From positions 35,101,716-35,165,715 of the forward strand of contig NC_087064.1 of assembly GCF_963678635.1 (NCBI RefSeq): a stretch of 64,000 nt of DNA, in the 5' to 3' direction. The notes beneath the pieces were generated by a model. The model saw nothing but the letters and a program-made list of their open reading frames with translations. It was not told the DNA's origin and did not search any database. The translations under genes and the position numbers were made by a program. How positions within the stretch are numbered: position 1 is the first letter of the stretch; every line of letters starts with the position of its first letter. This document shows positions 37,093-45,856 of this stretch, one piece after another. This stretch comes from Symsagittifera roscoffensis. Its lineage: Eukaryota > Xenacoelomorpha > Acoela > Convolutidae.

Positions 37093-37985
37093 TGTAACAT
37101 TCGCCCGGAAGTACAAATCGACGGAAAATAAAGCTAGGTTCTGAAACGACTGGCTAGCGTCTAAACACAGCTCTACATGCTTTTCACATTCTCTGCCAAA
37201 GCCAGTTCTTTTGATGGTTTTCCTAACATCGGGTCGACAAAACGTTACTGCTTTCCGGCTTCGACCAGAACGCTCAAATAAACTTAATTATATGCAAAAA
37301 TAGTGAGCTCATGGCTGGGTCTCAGTATCCCCAGACCACGATGTCACTCCTAAAAACAGGGCTAACTATTAGTTATATTACAATTGATTTTGTTCAGTAG
37401 ATAAAAATCATCATCTCCATCGAAGATGGATCAACCCTTTCCCTCACTCCTAGCTTCTCATTCTCTGAAAATGAATGTTCCTGCCAAGATATTAATTAAA
37501 TTCAACTCAGGACATGACCAAGAAGCTAAAAATTTATATATAACAGTTTGAGTTTTAGGCCCGAAACCCCACCGGATTCTGGAATCCGGGGAAATAGCAC
37601 TCCTATTTCTTTCCGGAAGGCTAGACACGCCGTCCCAACACTATTCCATTTTCTCGGGTTCTACGTTGAAACGATTGTAGCGGCACAATCATTAGAACTC
37701 GGAATGGTTCCTGACAATCTCCAATTACAATTTCAATCTGTTGTCGTTTTCTCGTAGTTGTTTCCACTCTAACTATTGTTGTTGTGTTTCGCCGTTTCAA
37801 TGAGTGCGAAATATAAAAAGATTACGTGTCGTTCACGTACAAATCGACATTTTAAAAATTAGATGTGTCAGTTAAGACTAACCCGTCCCGATCGAACAGA
37901 ATTTATAAAATGCATAAAGTCATTTTTATCCACGTCATATCGACTCACTGCAGAATATAAATGGCATCATACTACACTACTATAG
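37093..37985 (-). repeat. 5' LTR of copy 2
   Basis: Direct repeat of 15,766-16,851. Contains TATA at 37,531-37,545 (TTATATATAA on plus), the degraded palindrome at 37,665-37,698, and CACCGGATTCTGGAATCCGG, another palindrome close to the TATA. It lacks the ~200-base segment of the 3' LTR. Confidence 0.85.
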
Positions 37986-38425
37986 TATTTTCGGCTGTGT
38001 GATGATGTTTTCCAGGCTTTCTTTTTTTCTTTTATCTTCATGCGCACCGCCCTCGCTAGCGGCATTTGGTGGCACATTTATCTTGACACAGACGTGGTCA
38101 TTTTTCCGATTGGTGCCTCTAACGTGGTGTCTTGATCTTTTAAGACTATATCTGACATCACAACATCAAGCAGTGATGCCTTGTCTCTGCCAGTAAGCCT
38201 TGTAGGCTCTTTGATATGTGTTAGCAGTTCGTCTTTTACTGCCTCTATAAAGGTGAACTCAGTGCTATTTTCATCTTTTAATGTACTCATGGCCTCCCAA
38301 TCTATCTTTGGTAGATTTGTGCCTCCGACTATTAGTGTTGAGTCCTTTGACTGTGTTACGTTCAAATTGGCGATCAAATTTTTTAGTTGGTGGTTATTTT
38401 CTTCAGTTGAGAATACAATACATTG
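37986..38425 (-). pseudogene. CR1-like LINE endonuclease fragment
   Basis: The minus strand reads as the C-terminal half of an APE-type LINE endonuclease: TLIVGGTNLPKIDWEAMSTL, FTFIEAVKDELLTHIKEPTR, TGRDKASLLDVVMSD, then a frameshift and DHVCVKINVPPN. The usual GDFN motif is damaged (GGTN). It ends at the outer edge of the copy 2 LTR. Same orientation and complementary content to the RT half at 13,931-15,765, so both may be halves of one LINE split by copy 2. Confidence 0.85.
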
Positions 38426-38456
38426 AGAATGCGTTAAAATTGTAAATTCAAACAAA

Positions 38457-38485
38457 CGTTTTCGCACATTTTTGTGCATCTTCAG
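38457..38485 (-). ncRNA. Hammerhead-ribozyme-like core 3
   Basis: The minus strand reads CTGAAGA, a stem TGCAC/GTGC(A) with loop AAAAA, then GAAAACG. CTGANGA plus stem II plus GAAA is the conserved hammerhead core. Stem III and the cleavage site are not resolved. Confidence 0.45.
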
Positions 38486-38710
38486 GTTTTAAAAAGGTTT
38501 TACACCAAGGTTGATGATGTTCCTGCCAATTTTAATTTCTAAAAAGAAGTTTTCACAGAAAGAAGAATTATTTGTGTTGAAGGAGTAGTCAATGTTCTCA
38601 TTAATATAATACTCGAACTTAGCAGTTACTCGAACTCAGCCCAATTACTCGACTCGTAAAGCCTGAACAAAATTATATTTCGATTACGTTAAAATTTTAA
38701 ATTGAACAAT

Positions 38711-38740
38711 CGTTTTCGCACAATTTCAGTGCATCTTGAG
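38711..38740 (-). ncRNA. Hammerhead-ribozyme-like core 2 (mutated)
   Basis: Same layout as the motif at 38,457, with stem TGCAC/GTGC(A) and GAAAACG, but the first box reads CTCAAGA instead of CTGAAGA. This change should inactivate it. Confidence 0.35.
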
Positions 38741-38790
38741 GTTTAAAAATCTAACTAATATGGTGGTAAAAACGGCAGATCAATGTAAAA

Positions 38791-38830
38791 TAAATTCCAG
38801 AAACGTTTTCGACATAAAAGTCATCATCAG
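38791..38830 (-). ncRNA. Hammerhead-ribozyme-like core 1
   Basis: The minus strand reads CTGATGA, then TGAC/GTC around TTTTAT, then GAAAACGTTTC. Penelope-like elements are known to carry hammerhead ribozymes, which makes this reading plausible; folding was not computed. Confidence 0.45.
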
Positions 38831-38987
38831 CCAATCTAAAAAACAAAGCACCTGTAAAACCGGAATGGAAATGGATGTGTAGAAATTACAAAAAATGTAT
38901 AGAAACTAACATTAAAAAGAATATAAAAATAGCATCAGTTAAGACACGAGTTAGTCATGTCACTAAAACAAACGGACTTAAAAATCC

Positions 38988-40752
38988 TCACAACTTGACT
39001 GTGAGGTACCGCTGCCGGTATTCCTCGCGCGTGTTGAGGGCAGGTCTTCTCCTCGAAATATAAAGCGCTTCTAAGGTCAAAAGTTTATTCGTGTCTAAGC
39101 ATATGTCTAAAATTCTCGCCTCAACTGCAGCCTTGTCTGCTCCGCATTCCTTTAGATGACTACCCACCGGGGCAGAGTCCCTAAGGTGTTCAATTTTTCG
39201 GGTGATCAGGTGTCGGACGGTCTGTCCAACATAGCAGGAATTGCATCCTGGACAACATATCTCATAAACCACCCTACTCGTCAAATACCTAGGTAAATCT
39301 GTTTTCAAAGTAGGAAGACGGGTTCTGAGTTTGCGGGTCGTGAATATTGTAGAAATACCACAGTTTTGCAGCCTTTTCGCGAAAATATCAGGCACTTTTC
39401 CTCGATGATGGAGCCGGATAACTGGTTTCTCGATAATTCAGGCTTTATTGAACTGGTTGTTGCTTGTGTGGTCGTGTCCTGGTTTTCCTTGATTTTAAGA
39501 CGAGAATCTGTCACTATGGTTTCATAAAAAGCCGGAGAAAACTGATTTGCTTCCCAATCATTTTTTGCTTTCCTCAAACCTTTATCAAAGGCCTCCCAAG
39601 TGGAAGTGGAGTGATCAATTCTGTGCAAGGTGCCCTGAACAATGTTTCTCTTGTATTTTGTTGGCGCACAGGCGTGAAACCCAAGGGTGAGTCCAGTGTC
39701 TGTAGGTTTGACATACCATTCTGTGCTGATAGTACGGCCGGACTGTCTAATAAGCATATCGAGAAAAGGAAGCGTCCCATTGAGCTGTAATTCTATTGTG
39801 AACTCCAGGTTTGGATGTAGCGTATTCACATATGATAACAGGCGATCAATCTCAGCAAACTTGACCGAACGCAGGATGTCATCTACGTACCTACCAAAAA
39901 ATTTTGCTTTAGGTCTAGACGATACTGCACCGCAACCACAATTCCAAAAATTATCATCCATATTTTTGAGCTGGCGGATGGTTAAATTGTGCATTTAAGA
40001 TGAAACCATCGGTCACAGTCATCACAGCAAATAGAAAAACCTTCATCCAGGACCTCCAACATGCACGTGCCGCAGGGATAGCTGTCTTGTGAACCATTGC
40101 TGTTGAAGTTATCAGGTGGTTGTCTGCTGATTCTCTCTTCGAAACTTCATCCAGATATTGGCAAGAATGACTGCTAAAGAAGAACCCAATGCTACCCCAT
40201 CAGTTTGGATATACCATCTGCCATCACACATAAAATAAACGTCTGTAACCGCCATTCTCATGAGATCTTAAAAAGTTTCTTTATCAACAGGATGAAGTTC
40301 CTCCAATTTTTAGAGAATATCTGCTGCTAACTCGATCGACTCTAGGACAGGGACGTTGGTATATAGGCTCTTGACGTCGAGAGAAACAATAACTTCGTCT
40401 TCCTCTAAACTCACCTCCATCAAGTCACGTTTGATATTGATAGTAGACGTCTCTATTTTGGCTTCTTCAATTTTATCAAACCATTTACTCAACTGGTTGG
40501 TAAGATTCTCATAACAGCTACCCGGGATAGACAGAACTGGACGGAGAGGTTTTTTCTGTTTATGTACTTTCGCCAGGCCATACAGTCTCGCCGGCTGAGC
40601 ACCCGTAGATCTGCATTTACTGTATAAATCGGATGAGATCTTCCCCGCACGAACTAGTGACATGAGGTTTCTATTGAACGCCGACTCAATCGCAATTAAA
40701 ACATCCTTCTTTCTAGAATTGTGACATTCGACCAGAATGTGAAAAATGCATT
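38988..40752 (-). pseudogene. Penelope-like RT with PHD insert and GIY-YIG endonuclease
   Basis: Sense order: RT N-terminal part with LYGLAKVHKQKKPLRPVLS (near 40,580), DVKSLYTNVPV (motif A, near 40,360), QTDGVALGSSLAVILANIWM (motif B, near 40,190), the PHD-like insert (40,075-39,930), FFGRYVDDIL (motif C, near 39,885), FLDMLI, and the GIY-YIG domain with CCPGCNSCYVGQTVRHL and KIEHL (39,260-39,160), ending at 38,988. Penelope proteins prime from a nick made by the GIY-YIG domain. Stops occur at 40,312 and near 40,270 (TTTTTAAG, where the second copy at the window end has TTTTAAAG and stays open), with further shifts around 40,100 and 39,305-39,395. Confidence 0.88.
39930..40075 (-). other. 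PHD finger embedded in the Penelope RT
   Basis: Read in sense with one frame change at the FHLKCT codons, the segment shows CGTC (40,074-40,063), CDDC, WFHLKC and FWNCGC, i.e. the C4-H-C3 order and the conserved Trp of a PHD finger. It lies between RT motif B and the YVDDI box. PHD fingers bind histone tails, so a targeting role can be imagined, but this is inference. Confidence 0.75.
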
Positions 40753-41041
40753 CTCTGCGGAATTCGAAATTTTAGCAGCGAGCCTTCCCAATTACTGATT
40801 TTAAAGGATTAACGACGTTATTTGAACGATGGGACAAAACGTGAAGGTTGTAGGATTCGGGAATTGCTAATTTTTAATTTTTCGAAGTGATTACGTAACA
40901 TTTCTGAGAAACGTCAGAAACGGCCATTTTGGCAAAAAGGTCGAAGAAAAACAGAACAACATTAGCTGCGATCGCGAGAAGCACGGAGATTGTGAAAAAA
41001 AAAACGAAAACAAATCACGGAGTTAACAGAGAGCACTCCGA

Positions 41042-41075
41042 GTTGCAACTATTATGTCGCTACAATAGTTGCAAG
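41042..41075. promoter_or_regulatory. LTR palindrome of copy 3
   Basis: TTGCAACTATT and AATAGTTGCAA pair perfectly around ATGTCGCTAC. Compared with copy 2, two base pairs of the stem differ with the partner changed as well (T-A to C-G, G-C to T-A), so pairing is kept while sequence drifts. Confidence 0.55.
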
Positions 41076-41199
41076 GCCGTTGCAGATAACGGTGAAGGGT
41101 GGAAGACAGCCTTCCGGATTACGAAGAAATCAAGATTAACGAGCTTGATTCAGTGGATTCAAGAATCCGGAAGGAATTCGGAACTGAGACTTTTATCCT

Positions 41200-41208
41200 T
41201 TTATATAG
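41200..41208 (+). promoter_or_regulatory. TATA box of copy 3 LTR
   Basis: TTTATATAG lies at the same place as the TATA boxes in both copy 2 LTRs, followed by a shared GACTTTTAGCTTCTTG-like segment. Likely RNA polymerase II promoter core. Confidence 0.65.
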
Positions 41209-41657
41209 ACTTTTAGCTTCTTGTAATGTCCTGATTTGAATTTAATTAACAACTGGATTCATTTTGATAAGGATGAGAAGCTAGGAGTTGGGGGAAAGTG
41301 TTGATCCATCTTCGATGGAGATGATGATTTTTATCTACTGAGCAAAAACAATAGTAATATTATAAAATAGTAGTAGCCCTGTTTTTAGGAGTGACCTCGT
41401 GGTCTGGGGATACTGAGACCTAGCCATGAGCTCACTATTTCTGCATGTAATTAAGTTAATTTGAGTGTTTTGACCGAAGCCGAAAGCAGTAACGTTTTTC
41501 TCGACCCGATGTTAGAAAAGACCACCAAAAGTACTGGCTTGGTAGAGACGGTGAAAAGCATATAAAGCTCTGTTTAGACGTTAGCCAGTCGTCTTAGGTT
41601 TAGTTTTTTTTTCCGTCGATATGTATCTTCCGGGCGAATGTTACATAGATGTTTTTA

Positions 41658-41672
41658 TGGCGCTCCTGGGTG
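41658..41672 (+). promoter_or_regulatory. Candidate primer-binding site, copy 3
   Basis: TGGCGCTCCTGGGTG begins 12 bases after the LTR end. It is kept in copies 1 and 2 while the flanking leader diverges. Confidence 0.5.
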
Positions 41673-43509
41673 TTATTCTTTTTTAACATCATGACCGGCA
41701 GAACCGTTAACGAGCACTCCGCGCCGAGCGGATGCTCACATTAACGCCCTTAATAGGCCTAAGCCGCCGGGGCGGAAGGGCAGTTCGGAACGCGGAAGCC
41801 TTCCGGATTACCGTGAATAGCTTTTTAATTTAGTTAAGACCGAAAATTCACGAACCAGGAAGGGTGGGGGGATCGGCCATTCCCTCGTTCCCTGAGAGGT
41901 TTGTGACCAAAAACAATTAAAGATATATATAAAACCAAACAAAAAGTAGTATAGTACCCAAGAAAAACAAAGAACATAAAAAATAACCGAAAAAACCAAA
42001 AACAGTAAAAAAAAAAAAAAAGTAAAAAATCAGTAGAAATCATCCCCCCAGACAAGATGTGATCCGACCCCCCCGTTTGTTGTTGATAGATATATTGTTG
42101 TTACAGGCATTTATATCAGTCAGGATTGTTACGATCGATTTTGTAGCCCGTTTGTGAGGCTTGTACTGTAGGGTTATTTGAGCATTTAAGCACGTTAATG
42201 ATAAATTGCGCTCAATCCGGAAGGCTCAGCTGATTTGCGCCCAATTCGGAGGGGTCCTGGGAGAAGACTGGTCCGGCAAGCAGTACAAGGAGCAACAAGA
42301 AGAGGCTTAACGACAACAACAATCAACTGTTGGGTATCGTTAACAAGTTTTGTATCCCTTTTGGTACAAAAATTAAGATAGTAATCTGTGGGGGGCTCGA
42401 CAGTGCTGCACTGTAGTGACCCTTCACCGAACTGCGAATATCCGAGTTAAGCACCTTAAAGCGGATATTGAACAAACCCGGAGGGGTATAGTATTACTAA
42501 TATTATTACTTATATAGCCTATATTAATAGTCTTATATCGTTTTTCAGTGAAAAACAACGAAAACAGACCGGTTTTTAGAGTCAAAATAGCGATATTTTG
42601 ATCCCCCACAAGTCGCGATTTTTGAGATATCGATAATTTTTGAAACGAAAAAAAGCGCTAAAGTAGTGGGTCACATCATAATTGCACTACCATAATAGAT
42701 AGAACCGGTTAAGTTTAGTTCAGAAGTGGTTGGAACTATTTTGGTACCGAAAACCGAAATTTCGTGATTTTTGAGAAAACGAAACACTATAAATTCAGAA
42801 AAGTTTTTGAAATTTTTGAGTTAGAACAGTAAAAACAGTTGTTCGGACAACGTCCACTAGTGAATCTACAGGTTTTAAAACCCGCTACCCGAAAGCCTTC
42901 CGGGTTGCAGAGAAATCGAACTTAACGTGTTTGATTTGGTGGATTCATCAATCCGGAGGGGTACAGGTAGCATAGTTTTTCGCAAATTTTTTCAACTAAA
43001 GCGTTTTAGATCGGGTCTTTTGCATTGAACTAGAAGAGTATAGGCCTTCTGAGCTCGGATAAATAATTTTTAGGTCGAAAGGACCAGATTTGCGGAAAAA
43101 GTTAGGCGGAACCTATAAGAGAGAAATTTCTTGACTTTAGAAAAAAGACGTTTTGGTTAATAACTTTGGAACTACTGGGCATATCGAGTTGATCTTGGTA
43201 CCAATAGATCAGAAATTAGCTGAGCTTACTGATAAGGACAAAAGTTTTTCGGAAAAAAAAGCGTGAAAATTTTTTGAGATTGTTTTTAGCAAATTCACCA
43301 ATTTAGGAAGGTAGACCCTTCACGTTTTGTAAATTTCTTTTAGAAAAGCCCTTATACCCCTACCAAAAGGTAATAGCGGTTGAATAAAGTAATTTTAGGC
43401 TGTCCTAGACGAAAAGGGAAGGCTAAAGGCACAGTAAAACCTTAATCGAGCCGAAGTTAGGCGAGCAATAAGACCCTTCACCGTTAGTGTGAATTGTCGA
43501 ATAAGAGGC

Positions 43510-43850
43510 TTAACTTCAACCCGGAGGGGTCTAGGAAAGTAGTAGATACCCTTCCTAGTTAATTGAAAAAGCAAAATTGCATCAGAGAACGTATCCGGAG
43601 GGGTATAGGTTGAAAGAAGGAAATCTCCGAAAAGCTACTTCTACAAAACCGGAGGGCTCCCAATCCGGAGGGGTCAAAGATTTTTCAAGTTAGGAGGGGT
43701 CCGAATCCGGAGGGGTCTTATAGTTGCTCAATTCGGAGGGGTCCAGATCCGGAGGGGTCTAGTATTGAATAACTCAGAGGGGTCCCAATCCGGAGGGGTC
43801 TAGATCTTGTTAGTCCGGAAGGGTCCTATTTGTGCCAATCCGGAGGGGTA
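43510..43850 (+). repeat. AATCCGGAGGGGTC motif array
   Basis: At least ten copies of [AG]A[TC]CCGGAGGGGT[CA] or close variants occur in 340 bases, irregularly spaced by 12-60 bases, with further single copies at 42,247, 42,477 and 42,952. The GGGG runs are on the sense strand. The CCGG centre and the GGGG run are constant. Copy 2 has few. Confidence 0.88.
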
Positions 43851-44632
43851 TTATTTTATTAGAGGACTTAGGTAGACGGAAGAAAGACTAAAGTGAGAGG
43901 TATTAGGTTATTAGCACACAGGCTAGGTATCAGTGACTGCACTGGTAACTTGCCTTTCAATAAGAACCAGACCAAAACAAAACAGGTCCGAACTCGGATA
44001 TTCGCGACACTAAGTCTATATTAAAAAGAGCGTGACTCATTGGTGTGGATTGCAACATAATACGTTTTTGTGAAAAGTGACTGCCCTGAGGGTTTTAGTA
44101 GGTCTAGCTCGGGCAGTCCGAAGGCAGATAGGTAACACAGTACTCGATGGGTGCAATAGACGCCCACTTGAGAAAATTACTGCCTTCAAAGTTTTGTCTG
44201 TTTGGTGCAGCACCGAGCAGGGAAAGCTTTTTCTTTAAAAGACAAGTTCGACTATTGTACTGCGACCGACTAAGAGTACATTACACATACGTTTTTTTTC
44301 ATAGAGGTATTCATATTCTGTCATTATATATATATTTTTGTTCTTGATTTTAAACCTACATAAACTGTGCTTGATTGGGTAGTGAGTACACTATCTTTTA
44401 AATTGACTGATAACATCATATTGTGCTAGTTTTCAAATCTTACGACCGATAATCGGTTAGTGTGAATAAATTTTATACAAACTGTACTCTGATAACATAC
44501 AGGGATTCGTGGTCACTATTTAATAGAATCTTGTGAAATTTATTGTGTTGTGTCATCATTATTGTTAATAAAACTATAAGGTCACTAGCAATCGAGTTAA
44601 GTGCATAGGTATTAAGAAGTGACAAAAAGAGA

Positions 44633-45856
44633 ATGAGTCTAGACAAGTCAATGATACCAAAACGAGGTAATAGCTCTAGGAAATTCATACCTGAAAAGCA
44701 AAGAAAAACGATGACCGATCCTTTTGTGGATTGGATCAAGCGATCCCGGTCCGACAAAGGGGAGACGGTTTCAGGCAGAATGGTTGAAACGAGAAGTCAG
44801 AAGACCTCAGAAGAGCGTAAAGAACTGTTAGAAGTGGAGGTCAACACAGACCATGCCATGAACGACAACCAGGAAGTACATGGACTGGAAGGGAGAGGCA
44901 GAAGGCTGGCAAGTGAATCTACTCCGGTAGAACAAGGTCATGATTTTGCCACTTCCACCGGGATATTGGATCGAGAGGAGATGTCGGAACTGTCCGACAT
45001 CTCAACTGAAGTAGCGGCAACGAGAAGATCTCCGACAGACAACACTATGATGGCAGGCGGGACTGGGAAACAAACAACGTCATCATCGTTCTCAGAAAGA
45101 ATGAAGAACCCCTTCGGAAACATCTTTCCATTCACCATGGGAGGAGGCGCAGGGAACGAAGTTGAATCCCAGGAGGAAGAGGATGAAGAGGAGCAAGGGG
45201 ACTTTGGATCTCAGGTCAGCCTCAATAGTTCGATCCAGGAGAACGAGGCATACGTCGGAAGAGAGACTGGAACCATGGACAAATTTGTTGTAGTGACAAC
45301 GATAAGCAAAGAGGCAAACACACCGGGCCAGTCAAAAGACTTCGCGATTATGACAAGTTCAGAGCCACAAACTGGAGAGAGTAGAACCAGAGGGCTAGGC
45401 AACGCGTTAGCGGATCCTGAAATAGATAATGAGAAGACGTCGAGACAGAAAGTCAAGGCCCGGATCTCGACCAGCACGAAGCTACCTGGAGCCGACAGGG
45501 TTACACCGCCACTAGTGACGCCACTCGTGGATAACGGGGCAGCACTAAAAGAAGCCTTAAACAACATGGTGGACAGTTTAGGAGAACAAAATGAACAGAT
45601 GTCCATAAGAATGAGTGAACTAGAAAGGGCAGTTCACATTGAAAGGGAAAGTCTGCGGGAAGAAAAAAACCGCAATAGACAAGAAGTTGGCAGGAGCGAA
45701 AAACGCTTGAAAGAAAGAACAGACGAGCATATGGCGAAGAACTTGTCGCGAATGACAAGAGAAGCGGAACAGCGAGAGTTACGCTTAAGACACGACATGG
45801 AGAAGTTGAGAATTCAGCAAGAGCAGTCTCTTGGGACTCTTGACACAAAGATATAG
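44633..45856 (+). pseudogene. Copy 3 gag, N-terminal part
   Basis: 407 codons from ATG 44,633, the same start as copy 2. The protein is hydrophilic and charged: a basic N-terminus (MSLDKSMIPKRGNSSRKF), an acidic middle (EEEDEEEQGDFGS near residue 185), and a long coiled coil at about residues 300-405 with many E/R/Q/L heptads. It ends at an in-frame TAG (45,854-45,856); the same frame continues at once with AMMERRTQAIMDRLDG. In copy 2 the corresponding codon is Asp. Copy 1 also has a TAG in the coiled-coil region, at a different place. The stop is either a nonsense mutation or a readthrough site; I favour mutation. Confidence 0.8.

Larger units (their letters stand above)
15766..37985 (-). 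mobile_element. Giant Ty3/gypsy-like retrotransposon, copy 2 (complete, about 22.2 kb, decayed)
   Basis: Both LTRs are present in the same orientation (15,766-16,851 and 37,093-37,985), with gag-pol, ORF2 and ORF3 on the minus strand between them. In one 135-base stretch the LTRs differ at roughly one base in fifteen by eye, so the insertion is old. A candidate primer site and a polypurine tract are at the expected ends. A CR1-like LINE fragment in the same orientation flanks each side; no clear target site duplication is visible. Large defects are a ~1.25 kb deletion in the integrase, loss of catalytic residues in protease, RT and integrase, and a ~384-base tandem duplication around the end of gag-pol. 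Confidence 0.88.
38440..40752 (-). mobile_element. Penelope-like element, GIY-YIG type (decayed)
   Basis: Sense strand minus. It has an RT with Penelope-type motifs, a PHD finger between RT motifs B and C, a C-terminal GIY-YIG endonuclease, and a 3' region with hammerhead-like motifs. The 5' edge is near 40,752 where similarity to the LTR of copy 3 begins; the 3' edge near 38,440 meets the LINE fragment. Both edges are approximate. Confidence 0.85.
40753..41645 (+). repeat. 5' LTR of copy 3
   Basis: Aligns in inverse orientation with the LTRs of copy 2; best in the downstream part from the TATA to the end CGGGCGAATGTTACA at 41,645. The start is inferred from LTR length and the end of Penelope sequence. 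It has the palindrome and TATA listed separately. Confidence 0.7.
41646..44632 (+). other. Copy 3 5' leader, no gene
   Basis: About 3 kb without a supported gene. Blocks shared with copies 1 and 2 include TTAAGACCGAAAATTCACGA (41,834), a C-rich/G-rich block with TGGGGGGCTCGACAG (42,389) and GTGGTCACTATTTAATAG just before gag. CCGGAAGG/CCGGAGGGG motifs recur through it. Confidence 0.75.

Noticed and set aside
42380-42400. TGGGGGGCTCGACAG as the primer-binding site
   Set aside because: Considered before the LTR ends were placed; it lies ~750 bases inside the LTR edge, and TGGCGCTCCTGGGTG is much closer to the edge in all copies.
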